DNA from: Azohydromonas caseinilytica
Lineage (GTDB): Bacteria; Pseudomonadota; Gammaproteobacteria; Burkholderiales; Burkholderiaceae_C
Length of the DNA: 64,000 nt
Assembly: GCF_012927045.1 (NCBI RefSeq)
Contig: NZ_JABBFW010000006.1
Location: 226,461 to 290,460 of the forward strand
Direction: 5' to 3'
Numbering within the stretch: the first letter of the stretch is position 1; the number at the start of each line of letters is the position of its first letter. Positions 1 through 9,204 of this stretch are shown piece after piece. Both the position numbers and the translations under genes were made by a program. The notes below the pieces were generated by a model. That model saw only the letters and a program-made list of their open reading frames with translations, was not told where the DNA came from and searched no databases.

Positions 1-596
1 AAGCCCGCTCCGGCGAGTTCATCGCCATCCTGGGCGAGTCGGGGGTGGGCAAATCCACGCTGCTGAACTGCATCGCCGGGCTGGACGAGGCCAATGGCGG
101 CAGCGTCGAGCTGGACGGCGTGAACGTGTTCCAGCTCGGCGAGGAGGCCCGCGCGCGCTGGCGCCGCGAAAAGCTCGGCTTCGTGTTCCAGGCCTTCCAC
201 GTGCTGCCGCACCTGAGCGTGAGCCAGAACATCGCCCTGCCCCTGCTGCTGCTCCAGCGGCCGGACCCGGCGCGGGTGAAGCACATGCTCGACGTCGTGG
301 GTCTGCAGGGCTTCGATGAGCGCCTGCCGCGCACGCTCTCCGGCGGGCAGCTGCAGCGCGTGGCCATCGCCCGGGCGCTGGTGCACAAGCCGGCGCTGCT
401 GCTGGCCGACGAGCCCACCGGCAACCTGGACCCGGGCACGGCCGAGCGCGTGCTGACGCTGCTGCTGGACCAGGCCCGCGCCGAAGGGGCGATCTGCCTG
501 CTGGTCACGCACTCGCAGAGCGCCGCCGCGCGCGCCGACCGGGCCCTGCGCCTCACCGCCACGGGCTTCGAGCCCGTGGCGAGGCTCACGGCGTGA
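1..596 (+). CDS. ABC transporter ATP-binding protein (YbbA/LolD/MacB type), 5' end outside window
   Basis: This is the ATPase of an FtsX/MacB-type ABC exporter. The reading frame is open from the first bases, so the true start lies upstream. Walker A is visible as GESGVGKST, the signature as LSGGQLQR and Walker B as LLLADEPTGNLD, in the order and spacing of the LolD/YbbA family. The remaining ~197 residues miss only the first few strands. The stop overlaps the GTG start of the permease gene by 4 nt (GTGA), so the two are one transcription and translation unit. Pairing with an ~830-aa FtsX permease, and an AttH-like gene further down, suggests the YbbAP/AttFGH group. The exported substrate is not evident from sequence. 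Confidence 0.92.
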   Translation, partial: ARSGEFIAILGESGVGKSTLLNCIAGLDEANGGSVELDGVNVFQLGEEARARWRREKLGFVFQAFHVLPHLSVSQNIALPLLLLQRPDPARVKHMLDVVGLQGFDERLPRTLSGGQLQRVAIARALVHKPALLLADEPTGNLDPGTAERVLTLLLDQARAEGAICLLVTHSQSAAARADRALRLTATGFEPVARLTA

Positions 597-3100
597 GCGG
601 CCTGCCCGCCCTGCTGCGCCAGCTCGTTTTGCCCGAGTGGCGCCAGCATCCGTGGCGGCTCGCCGTGGCGGTGCTGTCGGTCGCGCTGGGCGTGGCACTG
701 GCCTTCTCCGTCCAGTTGATCAACCGCTCGGCGCTGGACGAGTTCTCCAGCGCCGCCCGCGCCGCCGCCGGCGAGCCCGATGTCATCCTGCGCAGCCCGG
801 CCCAGGGCGCGCTCGACGACGCCTGGTTCGAGCGCGTCGCCCAATCGCCCCTGGTCCAGGCCGCCAGCCCGGTGCTGGAGGTAGACGCCGCCGCGCTGGA
901 CGCGGCCGGGCAGCGCGTCTCCTTGAAGCTGCTGGGGCTGGACGCGCTGCGCGTCACGCCGCTGGCGGCGGCGCTGTTCCCGGTGCCGATGAAGGGCGCC
1001 TCGCTCACCGCCTTCCTGGAGCCCGACGCCGTCTTCCTCAACCCCGCCGCGCTGCAGAAACTGGGGCTCGAACCCGGCGGCACGCTGACGCTGCAGTACG
1101 GGCTGCAGCGGCTGCCGCTGCGCGTGCTGGGCAGCGTCACTGCCGGCGGGGCGCCGCTGGCGGTCATGGACATCGCCGCGGCGCAGGCGCGCTTCGGCGT
1201 GGGGAAACTCTCGCGCATCGACATCCGGCTGGCGGCCGGCGCCGACGCCCGCGCGCTGCGCGAGGCGCTGAACCTGCCGCCCGGGGTGACCCTGGCCGAG
1301 CCGCAGGCGGCGGCGCAGCGGGTGTCGGACCTGTCGCGCGCCTACCGCGTCAACCTGACCGTGCTGGCGCTGGTGGCGCTGTTCGTGGGCGGCTTCCTGG
1401 TCTTCTCGGTGCTGGCGCTGTCCGTCGCGCAGCGCACGCCGCAGCTGGCGCTGCTGGGCGTGCTGGGGCTGTCGGCGCGGCAGCGGCGCGGGCTGGTCCT
1501 GGCCGAATCGGCCGCCATCGGACTGCTGGGCAGCCTCATCGGCCTGGCGCTGGGCACGGCCCTGGCGGCGCTGGCGCTGCGCTGGCTCGCCGGCGACCTG
1601 GGCGGCGGCTATTTCACGAACATCGCGCCGCGGCTGCAGTTCTCGGTCCCGGCGGCGCTGGTGTTCGGCGCGCTGGGCGCGGCCGCGGCGCTGATCGGCG
1701 GCTGGTGGCCGGCCCGCATGGCGCAGCAGATGGCGCCGGCCCAGGCGCTCAAGGGCTTGGGGGGCGCCACGCCACCGGCCCCGGCCTGGCGCGCGCCGGC
1801 GCTGCTGGCGCTGGGCGGCCTGCTGGCACTGCTGCCGCCGGTGGCCGGGCTGCCGCTGCCGGCCTACGTGTCGGTGGCCTGCCTGCTGCTGGGCGGCATC
1901 GCCTGCGTGCCGGCCGCGGTGGCGCTGCTGCTGCGCTTCCTGCACCCGCGCTCGGCCCTGGGGCTGCTGGCGGTGCAGCGCGCGCGGCATGAGCAGCACG
2001 CCGCCAGCGTCGCCATGGCCGGGGTGGTGTCCAGCCTGAGCCTGGCCGTGGCACTGACGGTGATGGTCGCCAGCTTCCGCAACGGCGTGGCCGAGTGGCT
2101 GGATTCCGTGCTGCCCGCCGACCTGTACGTGCGCAGCGGCACCCCGGGCCAGGGCGACACCGCCTTCCTGCCGCCGGAGTTCATGGCCGCCGCCGCGCGT
2201 GTCGAGGGCGTGGCGCGCGTGGAAGGCCTGCGCGTGCGCCCGCTGCAGCTCGATCCGGCCCGCCCCAGCGTCGCCCTGGTGGCGCGCCCGATCGCCGACC
2301 CCGCGCGCGACCTGCCCCTGCTCGGCCGCCCGCTGCCGCCGCAGGGGCCGCTGCCCGGCGTCTACGTCAGCGAGGCCATGGTCGCGCTCTACGACACCCG
2401 GCCCGGCACCGAGCTGAAGCTGCCGCTGGGCGTGGGCAATCCCGTGCCGGTGCGGGTGCTGGGCGTGTGGCGCGACTACGCGCGGCAGTTCGGCGCCGTC
2501 GCCATCGACCTGCCCACCTACCGGCGCCTCACCGGCGACCCGCGCATCAACGACCTGGCGCTGTGGTTCGCCCCGGACGCGGCGGCCGACGAGGTGCAGC
2601 GGCGCGTGCGCGCGCTGGCCGCCGAGCCGGAGTTGCTGGAGTTCGCGCTGCCGGGCGAGATCCGGCGCATCTCGCTGGGCATCTTCGACCGCAGCTTCGC
2701 CGTCACCTACTACCTGCAGGCCGTGGCCATCGCCATCGGCCTGTTCGGCATCGCCGCCAGCTTTTCCGCGCAGGTGATGGCGCGCCGGCGCGAGTTCGGG
2801 CTGCTGGCGCACCTGGGTTTCACAAGGCGGCAGGTCATCGGCGTGGTGGCCGGCGAAGGCGCGGCCTGGACGGCGGCCGGGGCGCTGGTCGGGATGGGGC
2901 TGGGGCTGCTGGTGAGCCTGGTGCTGGTGAAGGTGGTCAATCCGCAGAGCTTTCACTGGACCATGGAGCTGCTGCTGCCCTGGGCGCGCCTGGCCGCGCT
3001 GTGCGCCGCGGTGCTGGCCGCCGGCACGCTCACCGCCGCCTTCAGCGCCCGCGCCGCGGCCGGGCGCGACGCGGTGCTGGCGGTCAAGGAGGACTGGTGA
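593..3100 (+). CDS. FtsX-family ABC transporter permease (YbbP-like), 835 aa
   Basis: This inner-membrane permease partners the ATPase encoded just upstream. It starts at GTG inside the ATPase stop codon. A first membrane segment lies near residues 22-42, followed by a large periplasmic domain. Two FtsX-type membrane blocks follow, around residues 250-380 (with LALSVAQRTPQLALLGVLG) and at the C-terminus (with FSAQVMARRREFGLLAHLGF), with extra segments between them. The duplicated FtsX block and 800+ aa length match YbbP-type permeases rather than the ~400-aa LolC/MacB halves. Such transporters move lipids, lipoproteins or other envelope molecules. The cargo here is unknown. The gene is intact to a TGA at 3098. 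Confidence 0.9.
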   Translation: MSGLPALLRQLVLPEWRQHPWRLAVAVLSVALGVALAFSVQLINRSALDEFSSAARAAAGEPDVILRSPAQGALDDAWFERVAQSPLVQAASPVLEVDAAALDAAGQRVSLKLLGLDALRVTPLAAALFPVPMKGASLTAFLEPDAVFLNPAALQKLGLEPGGTLTLQYGLQRLPLRVLGSVTAGGAPLAVMDIAAAQARFGVGKLSRIDIRLAAGADARALREALNLPPGVTLAEPQAAAQRVSDLSRAYRVNLTVLALVALFVGGFLVFSVLALSVAQRTPQLALLGVLGLSARQRRGLVLAESAAIGLLGSLIGLALGTALAALALRWLAGDLGGGYFTNIAPRLQFSVPAALVFGALGAAAALIGGWWPARMAQQMAPAQALKGLGGATPPAPAWRAPALLALGGLLALLPPVAGLPLPAYVSVACLLLGGIACVPAAVALLLRFLHPRSALGLLAVQRARHEQHAASVAMAGVVSSLSLAVALTVMVASFRNGVAEWLDSVLPADLYVRSGTPGQGDTAFLPPEFMAAAARVEGVARVEGLRVRPLQLDPARPSVALVARPIADPARDLPLLGRPLPPQGPLPGVYVSEAMVALYDTRPGTELKLPLGVGNPVPVRVLGVWRDYARQFGAVAIDLPTYRRLTGDPRINDLALWFAPDAAADEVQRRVRALAAEPELLEFALPGEIRRISLGIFDRSFAVTYYLQAVAIAIGLFGIAASFSAQVMARRREFGLLAHLGFTRRQVIGVVAGEGAAWTAAGALVGMGLGLLVSLVLVKVVNPQSFHWTMELLLPWARLAALCAAVLAAGTLTAAFSARAAAGRDAVLAVKEDW

Positions 3101-3408
3101 GCGGCAGATGCGGGGCCATGTCCGTGCTCGCGGCAGGGGCTTTTGCCGCCGCACCGGCTGGGGTTTTCCCTTCGTCCGCAGGCCTCCATGTGCGGGCGTG
3201 AGAAAAGCCGGCCAACCCTGCATCCCTGCTGTCTCTTCGAGACCCTGAAGCAACGCTTACGATTTGTCTGGAAATACGGTGCACCGGGAAAAGTAAAAGA
3301 AGCTCCGCCAACCCGGTGGGTTTTAGCCTGCCGATTTTCGACCCCTTAGGGTGGAGTTTGGACGCGGGAATGAATTGCCCCGTCCGGCTTGAAATGGAGC
3401 AAGACACG
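3101..3408. other. Intergenic stretch between permease and sulfatase
   Basis: About 300 bp without a convincing gene. The second half is less GC-rich than the flanks. A short hairpin near 3308-3324 (AACCC, small loop, GGGTT, then TTA) could be a weak terminator. A GGAG at about 3395 serves as ribosome binding site for the sulfatase. The fall in GC and the untranslated gap separate the sulfatase from the exporter operon. Confidence 0.4.
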
Positions 3409-4962
3409 ATGAAGCGGTTTTCCCGTTCCTGGCGGCTGCTGGCGCCGCTGGCCGTGCTGGGCGCCCTGGCGGCGCCCGCGGCCGCGCAGCGCCCCAACAT
3501 CCTCTACATCCTCGTGGACGACATGGAGCACGAGCTGTTCCAGTACATGCCCAAGACCAAGCGGCTGATCACGGACCAGGGAGCGCTGTTCGACCAGAAT
3601 TTCACCAGCCTGTCGCTGTGCTGCCCGTCGCGCACCACCACGCTGCGCGGGCAGTATTCGCACAACACCGGCATATTCACCAACGCCTGGCCCAACGGCG
3701 GCTTTGCCAAGTTCCATACCGACGGGCTGGAATCCTCCACCATCGCCACCTGGCTGCAGGGCGCGGGTTACCGCACCGGGCTGATCGGCAAATACCTCAA
3801 CGGCTACCCTAATTCCGAAACCGGGCCGCTCTACATTCCGCCGGGCTGGAGTTACTGGTTCGTGCCCAATGGCGGCACGCCCTACGCCCAATACAACTAC
3901 AGCATCAACTTCAACGGCCGCACCGTCAGCTACGGCAACACGCAGCCGAACCATTTCAACGACGTGGTGACGGCGCAGGCCAACACCTTCCTGCGCGAGT
4001 CGGCGGCCGACCCGGCCAGGAAGCCCTTCTTCCTGTTCTTCAACCCCACGCTGCCGCACGCGCCGGCCACGCCGCCCAAGCGCTACATGAGCCAGCTGCT
4101 GGACGTGAAGATGCCCCGCAAGCCCTCGTTCAACGAGGCCGACGTCAGCGACAAGCCGCGCTGGCTGCAGAAGGTGCCGCTGCTGACGGCCGACGAGATC
4201 AGCCGCATGGAAACGCTCTACCGCAAGCGCCGCCAGTCGATGCTGGCGCTGGACGACACCGTGGAGAGCCTGCTCGCCACGCTGCAGGCCACCGGTCAGC
4301 TGGCCAACACCTACGTCTTCTTCTCCTCGGACAACGGCTGGCACCAGGGCGAGCACCGGCTGCCGGCGGGCAAGTCGCGGCTCTACGAGGAGGACATCCG
4401 CGTGCCGCTGGCCGTGCGCGGCCCGGGCATCCCGGCCGGGCGCGTGGTCAAGAAGCTCACCGCCAACGTGGACCTGGCGCCCACCTTCGCGCAGATCGGC
4501 GGTGCCGCGGCGCCGGCCTTCGTGGACGGCCGCTCGCTGGTGCCGCTGTTCAGCGGCACGCCGCCGGCGCGCTGGCGCCAGTCGCTGCTGCTGGAGAGCC
4601 ACACCGGCTTCGCCGGCGAGGCGGCGGAATCGCAGGTCGGCGGCAGCCTGCGCACCGACCCGGGCCTGCTGGAGCCGGCCGACATGCGCGAAGGCTCGGC
4701 GGCCCTGGCCCCCGCGCCGGCGCATGTCTACCGCGGCCTGCGCACCGCCTTCCACTCCACCTTCGCGCTCTACGACGTGGGCGACGGCGAGTACTACGAC
4801 ATGTACCTCGACCCGTACCAGATGCAGAACCGCTACACGACCATGAACGCCACGCTCAAGGCGGCCCTGACCGCCCAGCTCAACGCCATGCGCAACGCGT
4901 CCGGCCAGGCGCTGCGCGACGCCGAGGAGGTGCCGGCGGGGAAAAGGCCGGGGAAGAACTGA
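3409..4962 (+). CDS. Secreted sulfatase (alkaline phosphatase superfamily), 517 aa
   Basis: A periplasmic or exported sulfate-ester hydrolase. The start ATG at 3409 follows GGAG by a usual gap and gives a signal peptide (MKRF..., hydrophobic run, cleavage near AAPAAAQ). The metal site DD appears in ILYILVDDM (D37, D38). The formylglycine motif C-x-P-S-R is present as CCPSR at residues 71-75 and continues TTTLRG. Further sulfatase landmarks are FNPTLPHAP, FSSDNGWHQGEH and GKSRLYEEDIRVP. The C-terminal quarter is less conserved. The closest functional group by eye is the arylsulfatase A/N-sulfoglucosamine sulfohydrolase type. Substrate unknown. No formylglycine-generating enzyme or sulfatase-maturase is visible in the window. 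It sits between a YbbAP-type exporter and an AttH-like gene, which is unusual. Confidence 0.9.
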   Translation: MKRFSRSWRLLAPLAVLGALAAPAAAQRPNILYILVDDMEHELFQYMPKTKRLITDQGALFDQNFTSLSLCCPSRTTTLRGQYSHNTGIFTNAWPNGGFAKFHTDGLESSTIATWLQGAGYRTGLIGKYLNGYPNSETGPLYIPPGWSYWFVPNGGTPYAQYNYSINFNGRTVSYGNTQPNHFNDVVTAQANTFLRESAADPARKPFFLFFNPTLPHAPATPPKRYMSQLLDVKMPRKPSFNEADVSDKPRWLQKVPLLTADEISRMETLYRKRRQSMLALDDTVESLLATLQATGQLANTYVFFSSDNGWHQGEHRLPAGKSRLYEEDIRVPLAVRGPGIPAGRVVKKLTANVDLAPTFAQIGGAAAPAFVDGRSLVPLFSGTPPARWRQSLLLESHTGFAGEAAESQVGGSLRTDPGLLEPADMREGSAALAPAPAHVYRGLRTAFHSTFALYDVGDGEYYDMYLDPYQMQNRYTTMNATLKAALTAQLNAMRNASGQALRDAEEVPAGKRPGKN

Positions 4963-5283
4963 GCCACAGCTGAAATACCGCCCGGGAAGCGCCCCGGGTG
5001 GCTTTCCTTCGCCATCGCGCTCGCACGGCGCTCCTGCTACCGCACGCCGGGCCGTCGCCTTCCCCTCGCCACCGCGCAGCGGGGGCGAGGGGCTGGGGTG
5101 AGGGGGCGCTGCCGCAGGCAGCGTTTCCTTGGCGCCACCAGCCCTCACCCTGCCCCTCTCCCGCGCCGCGGGCGATGGGAAAGTGGCACCGTGGTTCGCG
5201 GGAACATGGGCACGGGCCTGCGCCTGCACTCCGTCCCTGCCCCCACCTCCGCCCCTACCTTCCCCCCTCCGTACGATCGGCGG
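4963..5283. repeat. GC-rich palindromic repeat region (REP-like)
   Basis: A 320-bp gene-free stretch. It has inverted segments such as GGCTGGGGTGAGGG near 5090 answered by CCCTCACCCTGCCCC near 5143. A smaller hairpin between them is built on CGCTGCC/GGCAGCG (about 5108-5124). This looks like a GC-rich interspersed palindrome of the kind scattered through betaproteobacterial chromosomes. It may also stall or terminate transcription after the sulfatase gene. Confidence 0.5.
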
Positions 5284-6456
5284 ATGCTCTCCCGCCGCCC
5301 TCTCCTCGCCGCCCTGGCCGCCCTGGCCGGCCCCGTCGCCCTGCCCCGGGCCGCCCTCGCCGCCGAGGCCCGCGCCGACGCGCCGCGCGGCGCCGATCTC
5401 GCGGACGCCAGCCGCACCCTCGACGCCCTCATCGCCCCGCGCGAGCTGAAATTCCCGCGCGACTTCGGCGCCCACCTGGGCACGCGCACCGAGTGGTGGT
5501 ACGCCACCGGTGCGCTGCGCACCGAGGCCGGCGAAACGCTCGGCTTCCAGCTCACCTTCTTCCGCAGCCGTACCGGCCTGGGCCGCGAGGATGGCGGCCG
5601 CTTCGCGCCGCGCCAGCTGCTCTCGGCCCACGCGGCGCTGAGCGAGATCCGCGCCGGAAAACTGCACCACGCGCAGCGCCTGGCGCGCTGGAACGAGGCG
5701 CCCGACGCGCCGCTGGCGGCGGCCTCGGTGCGCGACACCGACGTCTTCGTCAACGACTGGCTCTTCCGCCGCTCGGGCGACGCCGGCGCGAGCCGCTACC
5801 GCGCCCGGCTGGCCGACCGCGACGCCGGCTTCGCCTACGAGATCGAGCTGGCCGCCACGCAGCCGCTGCTGCTGCAGGGCGAGGCCGGCTTCAGCCGCAA
5901 GGGGCCGCAGGCCGAGCAGGCCAGCCACTACTACTCCGAGCCGCAGCTGGCCGTCACCGGCACGCTGTGGCGCGGCCAGCGCCGCGACGCCGTCACCGGC
6001 CGCGCCTGGCTGGACCACGAGTGGAGCGAGGCCATCCTGGCGCCGGGCGCGGCGGGCTGGGACTGGATCGGCATGAACCTGGACGACGGCGGCGCGCTCA
6101 TGGCCTTCCAGATCCGCCGCCGCGACGGCTCGGCGCTGTGGGCCGGTGGCACCTACCGCGACGCGGACGGCACGCGCCGGAAGTTCGAGGCCAAGGAGCT
6201 GACATTCACGCCCGGCCGCACTTGGCAGAGCCCGGGCTCGCAGGCGCGCTACCCGGTGGAGTGGACGATCGAAACGCCGGTGGGCCGCTTCGGCGTGCGC
6301 GCGCTGATGGATGCGCAGGAGCTGGACGCACGCAGCTCCACGGCCGCGATCTACTGGGAGGGCCTGTCCGAGCTGCGCGACGCCGCCGACGGGCGGCGCA
6401 TCGGCCAGGGCTACTTGGAGATGACGGGGTACGCCTCGCCGCTGCGCCTGGGCTGA
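5284..6456 (+). CDS. AttH/CrtC-like lipocalin-fold protein (carotenoid 1,2-hydratase family), 390 aa
   Basis: Start ATG 5284 yields a signal sequence with a twin-arginine-like MLSRRPLL and a cleavage site near ALAAEA, so the product is probably periplasmic. Family landmarks are visible: HLGTRTEWWYATGAL, LGFQLTFFRSRTG, and later the motif around AWLDHEWSE with WDWIGMNLDDG. These belong to the AttH/CrtC two-domain lipocalin-like family. AttH-type genes usually follow FtsX-type ABC exporter genes (AttEFGH), which supports a functional link with the exporter at 1-3100 despite the intervening sulfatase. Enzyme activity is unproven for this branch; the hydratase name is inherited. The last 46 bp overlap, tail to tail, the gene on the other strand. 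Confidence 0.82.
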   Translation: MLSRRPLLAALAALAGPVALPRAALAAEARADAPRGADLADASRTLDALIAPRELKFPRDFGAHLGTRTEWWYATGALRTEAGETLGFQLTFFRSRTGLGREDGGRFAPRQLLSAHAALSEIRAGKLHHAQRLARWNEAPDAPLAAASVRDTDVFVNDWLFRRSGDAGASRYRARLADRDAGFAYEIELAATQPLLLQGEAGFSRKGPQAEQASHYYSEPQLAVTGTLWRGQRRDAVTGRAWLDHEWSEAILAPGAAGWDWIGMNLDDGGALMAFQIRRRDGSALWAGGTYRDADGTRRKFEAKELTFTPGRTWQSPGSQARYPVEWTIETPVGRFGVRALMDAQELDARSSTAAIYWEGLSELRDAADGRRIGQGYLEMTGYASPLRLG

Positions 6457-7238
6457 ATCGGCGCGGCGCGCACGCAGTTGCGGCCCGCCTCCTTGGCGGC
6501 GTGCAGCGCGCCGTCGGCATCACCCAGCAGCGCGTCCAGGGCGGCATGGCCCACGCCCAGCGAGGCCACGCCCACGCTGACCGTGGTGCCCACCGCGGCG
6601 CCCTTCCAGGTCAGCTGCAGCTCGGCCACCGTCTCGCGGATGCGCTCGGCCACGTCCAGCGCGCCCAGCGGGTCGGTCTGCGGCAGCAGCACCGACAGCG
6701 CCTCGCCGCTGAAGCGCGCCAGCACGTCGGGGCCGCGCAGCTGCTTGGCGCTGGCCTGCACGATCTCGCGCAGCAGCGCGTCGCCGCAGTGGCGGCCGAA
6801 GCGGTCGTTGATGTTGCGGAAGCGGTCGGCGTCCACCAGCAGCAGCGCGCAGTCGGCGTCGTAGCGGCGCGAGCGCGCGAACTCGCGCTCGGCCAGCTGC
6901 AGGAAGCTCTCGCGGTTGAGCGCGCCGGTGAGCTCGTCGCGCGAGGCGCGCACCTCCAGCGCCAGGCACTGCCTTTCCAGGCGCTGCAGATGCTGCAGCA
7001 GCGGCCAGCACAGCAGCGGCGGCACCAGGCCGCAGGCGGCGGCGGTCATCAGCAGCAAGGAGGTGTCGCCCCCACCCAGCAGCGCCTGCAGGGCCAGCGC
7101 CAGGCCCTCGCAGGCGGCGACGCTGGGCAGCAGCAGCAGCAACGAGGCTCGCCAGGGCCCCAGGTTCAATACCTGACGGCTCCAACGTTGCCGCCGGGAA
7201 CGTTCAGGGGAGCGAGCGTGCAAGGGAAAAGTGTCCAT
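6411..7238 (-). CDS. Membrane GGDEF-domain protein with degenerate active site (SGEAL)
   Basis: Two hydrophobic segments (about residues 32-54 and 60-82) precede a GGDEF domain at about 98-260. The domain shows the usual DELTGALNR entry, the metal-site strand LLLVDADRF and NINDRFG. The signature loop, however, reads RFSGEALSVLLP, i.e. S-G-E-A-L at 177-181 where GGDEF is expected. The metal-binding Glu is Ala. Catalysis of c-di-GMP synthesis is therefore doubtful; a receptor or scaffold role is possible. The ATG at 7238 was preferred to an upstream TTG at 7256, though neither has a strong ribosome binding site. The C-terminal codons overlap the convergent AttH-like gene. Confidence 0.83.
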   Translation of the reverse strand: MDTFPLHARSPERSRRQRWSRQVLNLGPWRASLLLLLPSVAACEGLALALQALLGGGDTSLLLMTAAACGLVPPLLCWPLLQHLQRLERQCLALEVRASRDELTGALNRESFLQLAEREFARSRRYDADCALLLVDADRFRNINDRFGRHCGDALLREIVQASAKQLRGPDVLARFSGEALSVLLPQTDPLGALDVAERIRETVAELQLTWKGAAVGTTVSVGVASLGVGHAALDALLGDADGALHAAKEAGRNCVRAAPIQPRRSGEAYPVISK

Positions 7239-7416
7239 CGGGCCAAGAAAGCGCAAATCCCAAGGCCTGCGTGCAGCAGGACGGCATTCGGCAGCGGCAA
7301 ACGGCGCGCCAACCAGCCCTCAATTTACAGGGTGCCCAAGCACCCTTTAGCCCGCGCGGACCCGGAGGTTGTTTCCGGCCTTATGCAAACACGGCGCGAG
7401 GCGCGCGTCCAGTGAC

Positions 7417-7438
7417 TTCCGGACTTTGCAGTCCGGAA
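7417..7438 (-). terminator. Hairpin downstream of emrB (possible terminator)
   Basis: A perfect 9-bp stem, TTCCGGACT and AGTCCGGAA, around a TTGC loop lies 20 bp after the emrB stop. No U-tract follows on the minus strand, so termination is only inferred from position. Confidence 0.45.
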
Positions 7439-7458
7439 TTCAGCTTCCGGGCGCCAGC

Positions 7459-9105
7459 TCAATGCGCCCCGCCCGCGTCCGCCCCCGCCGCGCCGCGCGC
7501 CGGGCGCTTGGTGAACCAGATCAGCCCGATGAGCAGCAGGAACAGGAAGGCCGAGCCCAGGAACACGTCGTCCGCGGCGCGCGTGAAGGCCTGCTGGTCC
7601 ACCAGGCGGTTGATCTGCGCCCAGGCCTGCTCGGCGCTGAAGCCCTGCGCCTGCAGCCCGGCCACGGCCTCCGCCGCCACCGCGTTGCCCTGCCCCAGCG
7701 TCTCGGCCAGGTGCGTGTGGTGCAGCGTGGCGCGGTCGTTCCAGACCGTGGTGGCGATGGAGGTGCCCATGGCGCCGGCCGTGATGCGCACGAAGTTGCT
7801 CAATCCCGCCGCGGCCGGGATGCGCTCGGGCGCCAGGCCGCTGAGCGTGAGCGTGGTCAGCGGGATGAAGAAGAAGGCCATCGCCGCGCCCTGCAGCAGC
7901 GTGGGGAACAGGATGTGCGTGAAGTCGGTCTGCGTCGTGAACTGCGAGCGCAGCCACAGCACGAAGGCGAAGCCGATGAAGGCGCCGGTGGCCATGCGGC
8001 GCGGGTCCCACTGGCTCACCTTCTTGCCCACCAGCGGCGTGAGCAGGATCGCCAGGAAGCCCACCGGCGCCAGCGCCCAGCCCGCGGCCGTGGCGGTGTA
8101 GCCCATCCACTGCTGCAGCCACAGCGGCATCAGCACCACGTTGCCGAAAAACAGGCCGTAGGCCACCGACAGCGCCAGCGCGCCGAAGGCGAAGTTGCGC
8201 CCGGCGAACAGGCGCAGGTCCACCACCGGGTGCTCGGCCGTGAGCTCCCACACGATGAACACCGCGAAGCCCACCACGGCCAGCAGCGCCAGCACCACGA
8301 TCAGCTCGGAGTGGAACCAGTCCTCCTCGTGCCCCTTGTCGAGCATGAGCTGCAGCGAGCCCACCCACAGCACCAGCAGCGCCAGCCCGGTCTTGTCGAT
8401 GGGCAGCTTGTGCGTGGGCGTCTCGCGCTCCTTGTAGATGCCCCAGGTCACGGCCGCGGCGGCCAGGCCCACGGGGATGTTGATGTAGAAGATCCAGGGC
8501 CAGGCGATGTGGTCGGTGATCCAGCCGCCCAGCAGCGGCCCGGCCACCGGCGCCACCAGCGTGGTCACGCCCCACAACGCCAGCGCGGTGCCGGCCTTCT
8601 CGCGCGGGTAGCTCGCCAGCAGCAGCGTCTGCGACAGCGGAATCATCGGCCCGGCCACCGCGCCCTGCAGCACACGGAAGGCGATCAGCAGCTCCAGCGA
8701 GGGCGCGAAGCCGCACAGCCACGAGGCCAGCACGAACAGCAGCACGCTGGCCGTGAAGAGCCGCACCGCGCCGAAGCGCTGCGTGAGCCAGCCGGTGAGC
8801 GGCACCGAGATGGCGTTGGCCACGCCGAAGCTGGTGATGACCCAGGTGCCCTGCGTCGGGCTCACGCCCAGGTCGCCGGCGATGGCCGGCAGCGAGACGT
8901 TGGCGATGGAGCTGTCGAGCACGTTCATGAACGTGGCCAGCGACAGCGACAAGGTGCCCAGCACCAGCGCCGTGCCGTGCAGCGGCGGGGGCGGGACGTG
9001 GCGGGGGGCAGCGGCCGGGGCGGTGCCGGGGCCGGGCGGGGGCGCAGCGGCGGGCACGGCGCTGGAAGGGGTGCCGGAAGCCCCGGCGGGAGGAGCTGCG
9101 CTCAC
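7459..9105 (-). CDS. emrB: DHA2-family MFS multidrug transporter (EmrB/QacA), 548 aa
   Basis: An inner-membrane drug/proton antiporter of the 14-helix DHA2 group. After an Ala/Pro-rich N-terminal tail of ~45 residues, the first helix carries the family motif FMNVLDSSIANVSLPAIAGDL. The motif GWLTQRFGAVRLF follows helix 2, and the antiporter motif C is seen in VAPVAGPLLGGWI. About fourteen hydrophobic stretches are present. The protein would work as a tripartite pump with the membrane fusion protein (9525-10850) and outer-membrane factor (10889-12322) encoded upstream in the same leftward operon. The 420-bp gap from emrA contains a mobile-looking inverted repeat, unusual inside this operon type, so it may have its own promoter. 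Confidence 0.93.
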   Translation of the reverse strand: MSAAPPAGASGTPSSAVPAAAPPPGPGTAPAAAPRHVPPPPLHGTALVLGTLSLSLATFMNVLDSSIANVSLPAIAGDLGVSPTQGTWVITSFGVANAISVPLTGWLTQRFGAVRLFTASVLLFVLASWLCGFAPSLELLIAFRVLQGAVAGPMIPLSQTLLLASYPREKAGTALALWGVTTLVAPVAGPLLGGWITDHIAWPWIFYINIPVGLAAAAVTWGIYKERETPTHKLPIDKTGLALLVLWVGSLQLMLDKGHEEDWFHSELIVVLALLAVVGFAVFIVWELTAEHPVVDLRLFAGRNFAFGALALSVAYGLFFGNVVLMPLWLQQWMGYTATAAGWALAPVGFLAILLTPLVGKKVSQWDPRRMATGAFIGFAFVLWLRSQFTTQTDFTHILFPTLLQGAAMAFFFIPLTTLTLSGLAPERIPAAAGLSNFVRITAGAMGTSIATTVWNDRATLHHTHLAETLGQGNAVAAEAVAGLQAQGFSAEQAWAQINRLVDQQAFTRAADDVFLGSAFLFLLLIGLIWFTKRPARGAAGADAGGAH

Positions 9106-9204
9106 GGGGTCAGCCTTGATGGGTTGGAGTTGATAAGAGCGTGCGGCGGTGCGGGAGAAATGGGGCTCTGGCGGCAGTCCGGAGGCTGTGGCGAGGCGCC
9201 CTCC

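Noticed and set aside
3346-6018. 890-aa open frame on the minus strand over the sulfatase and AttH-like genes
   Set aside because: Antisense shadow in GC-rich DNA. The plus-strand genes have signal peptides and family motifs; this frame has low-complexity composition and no motif.
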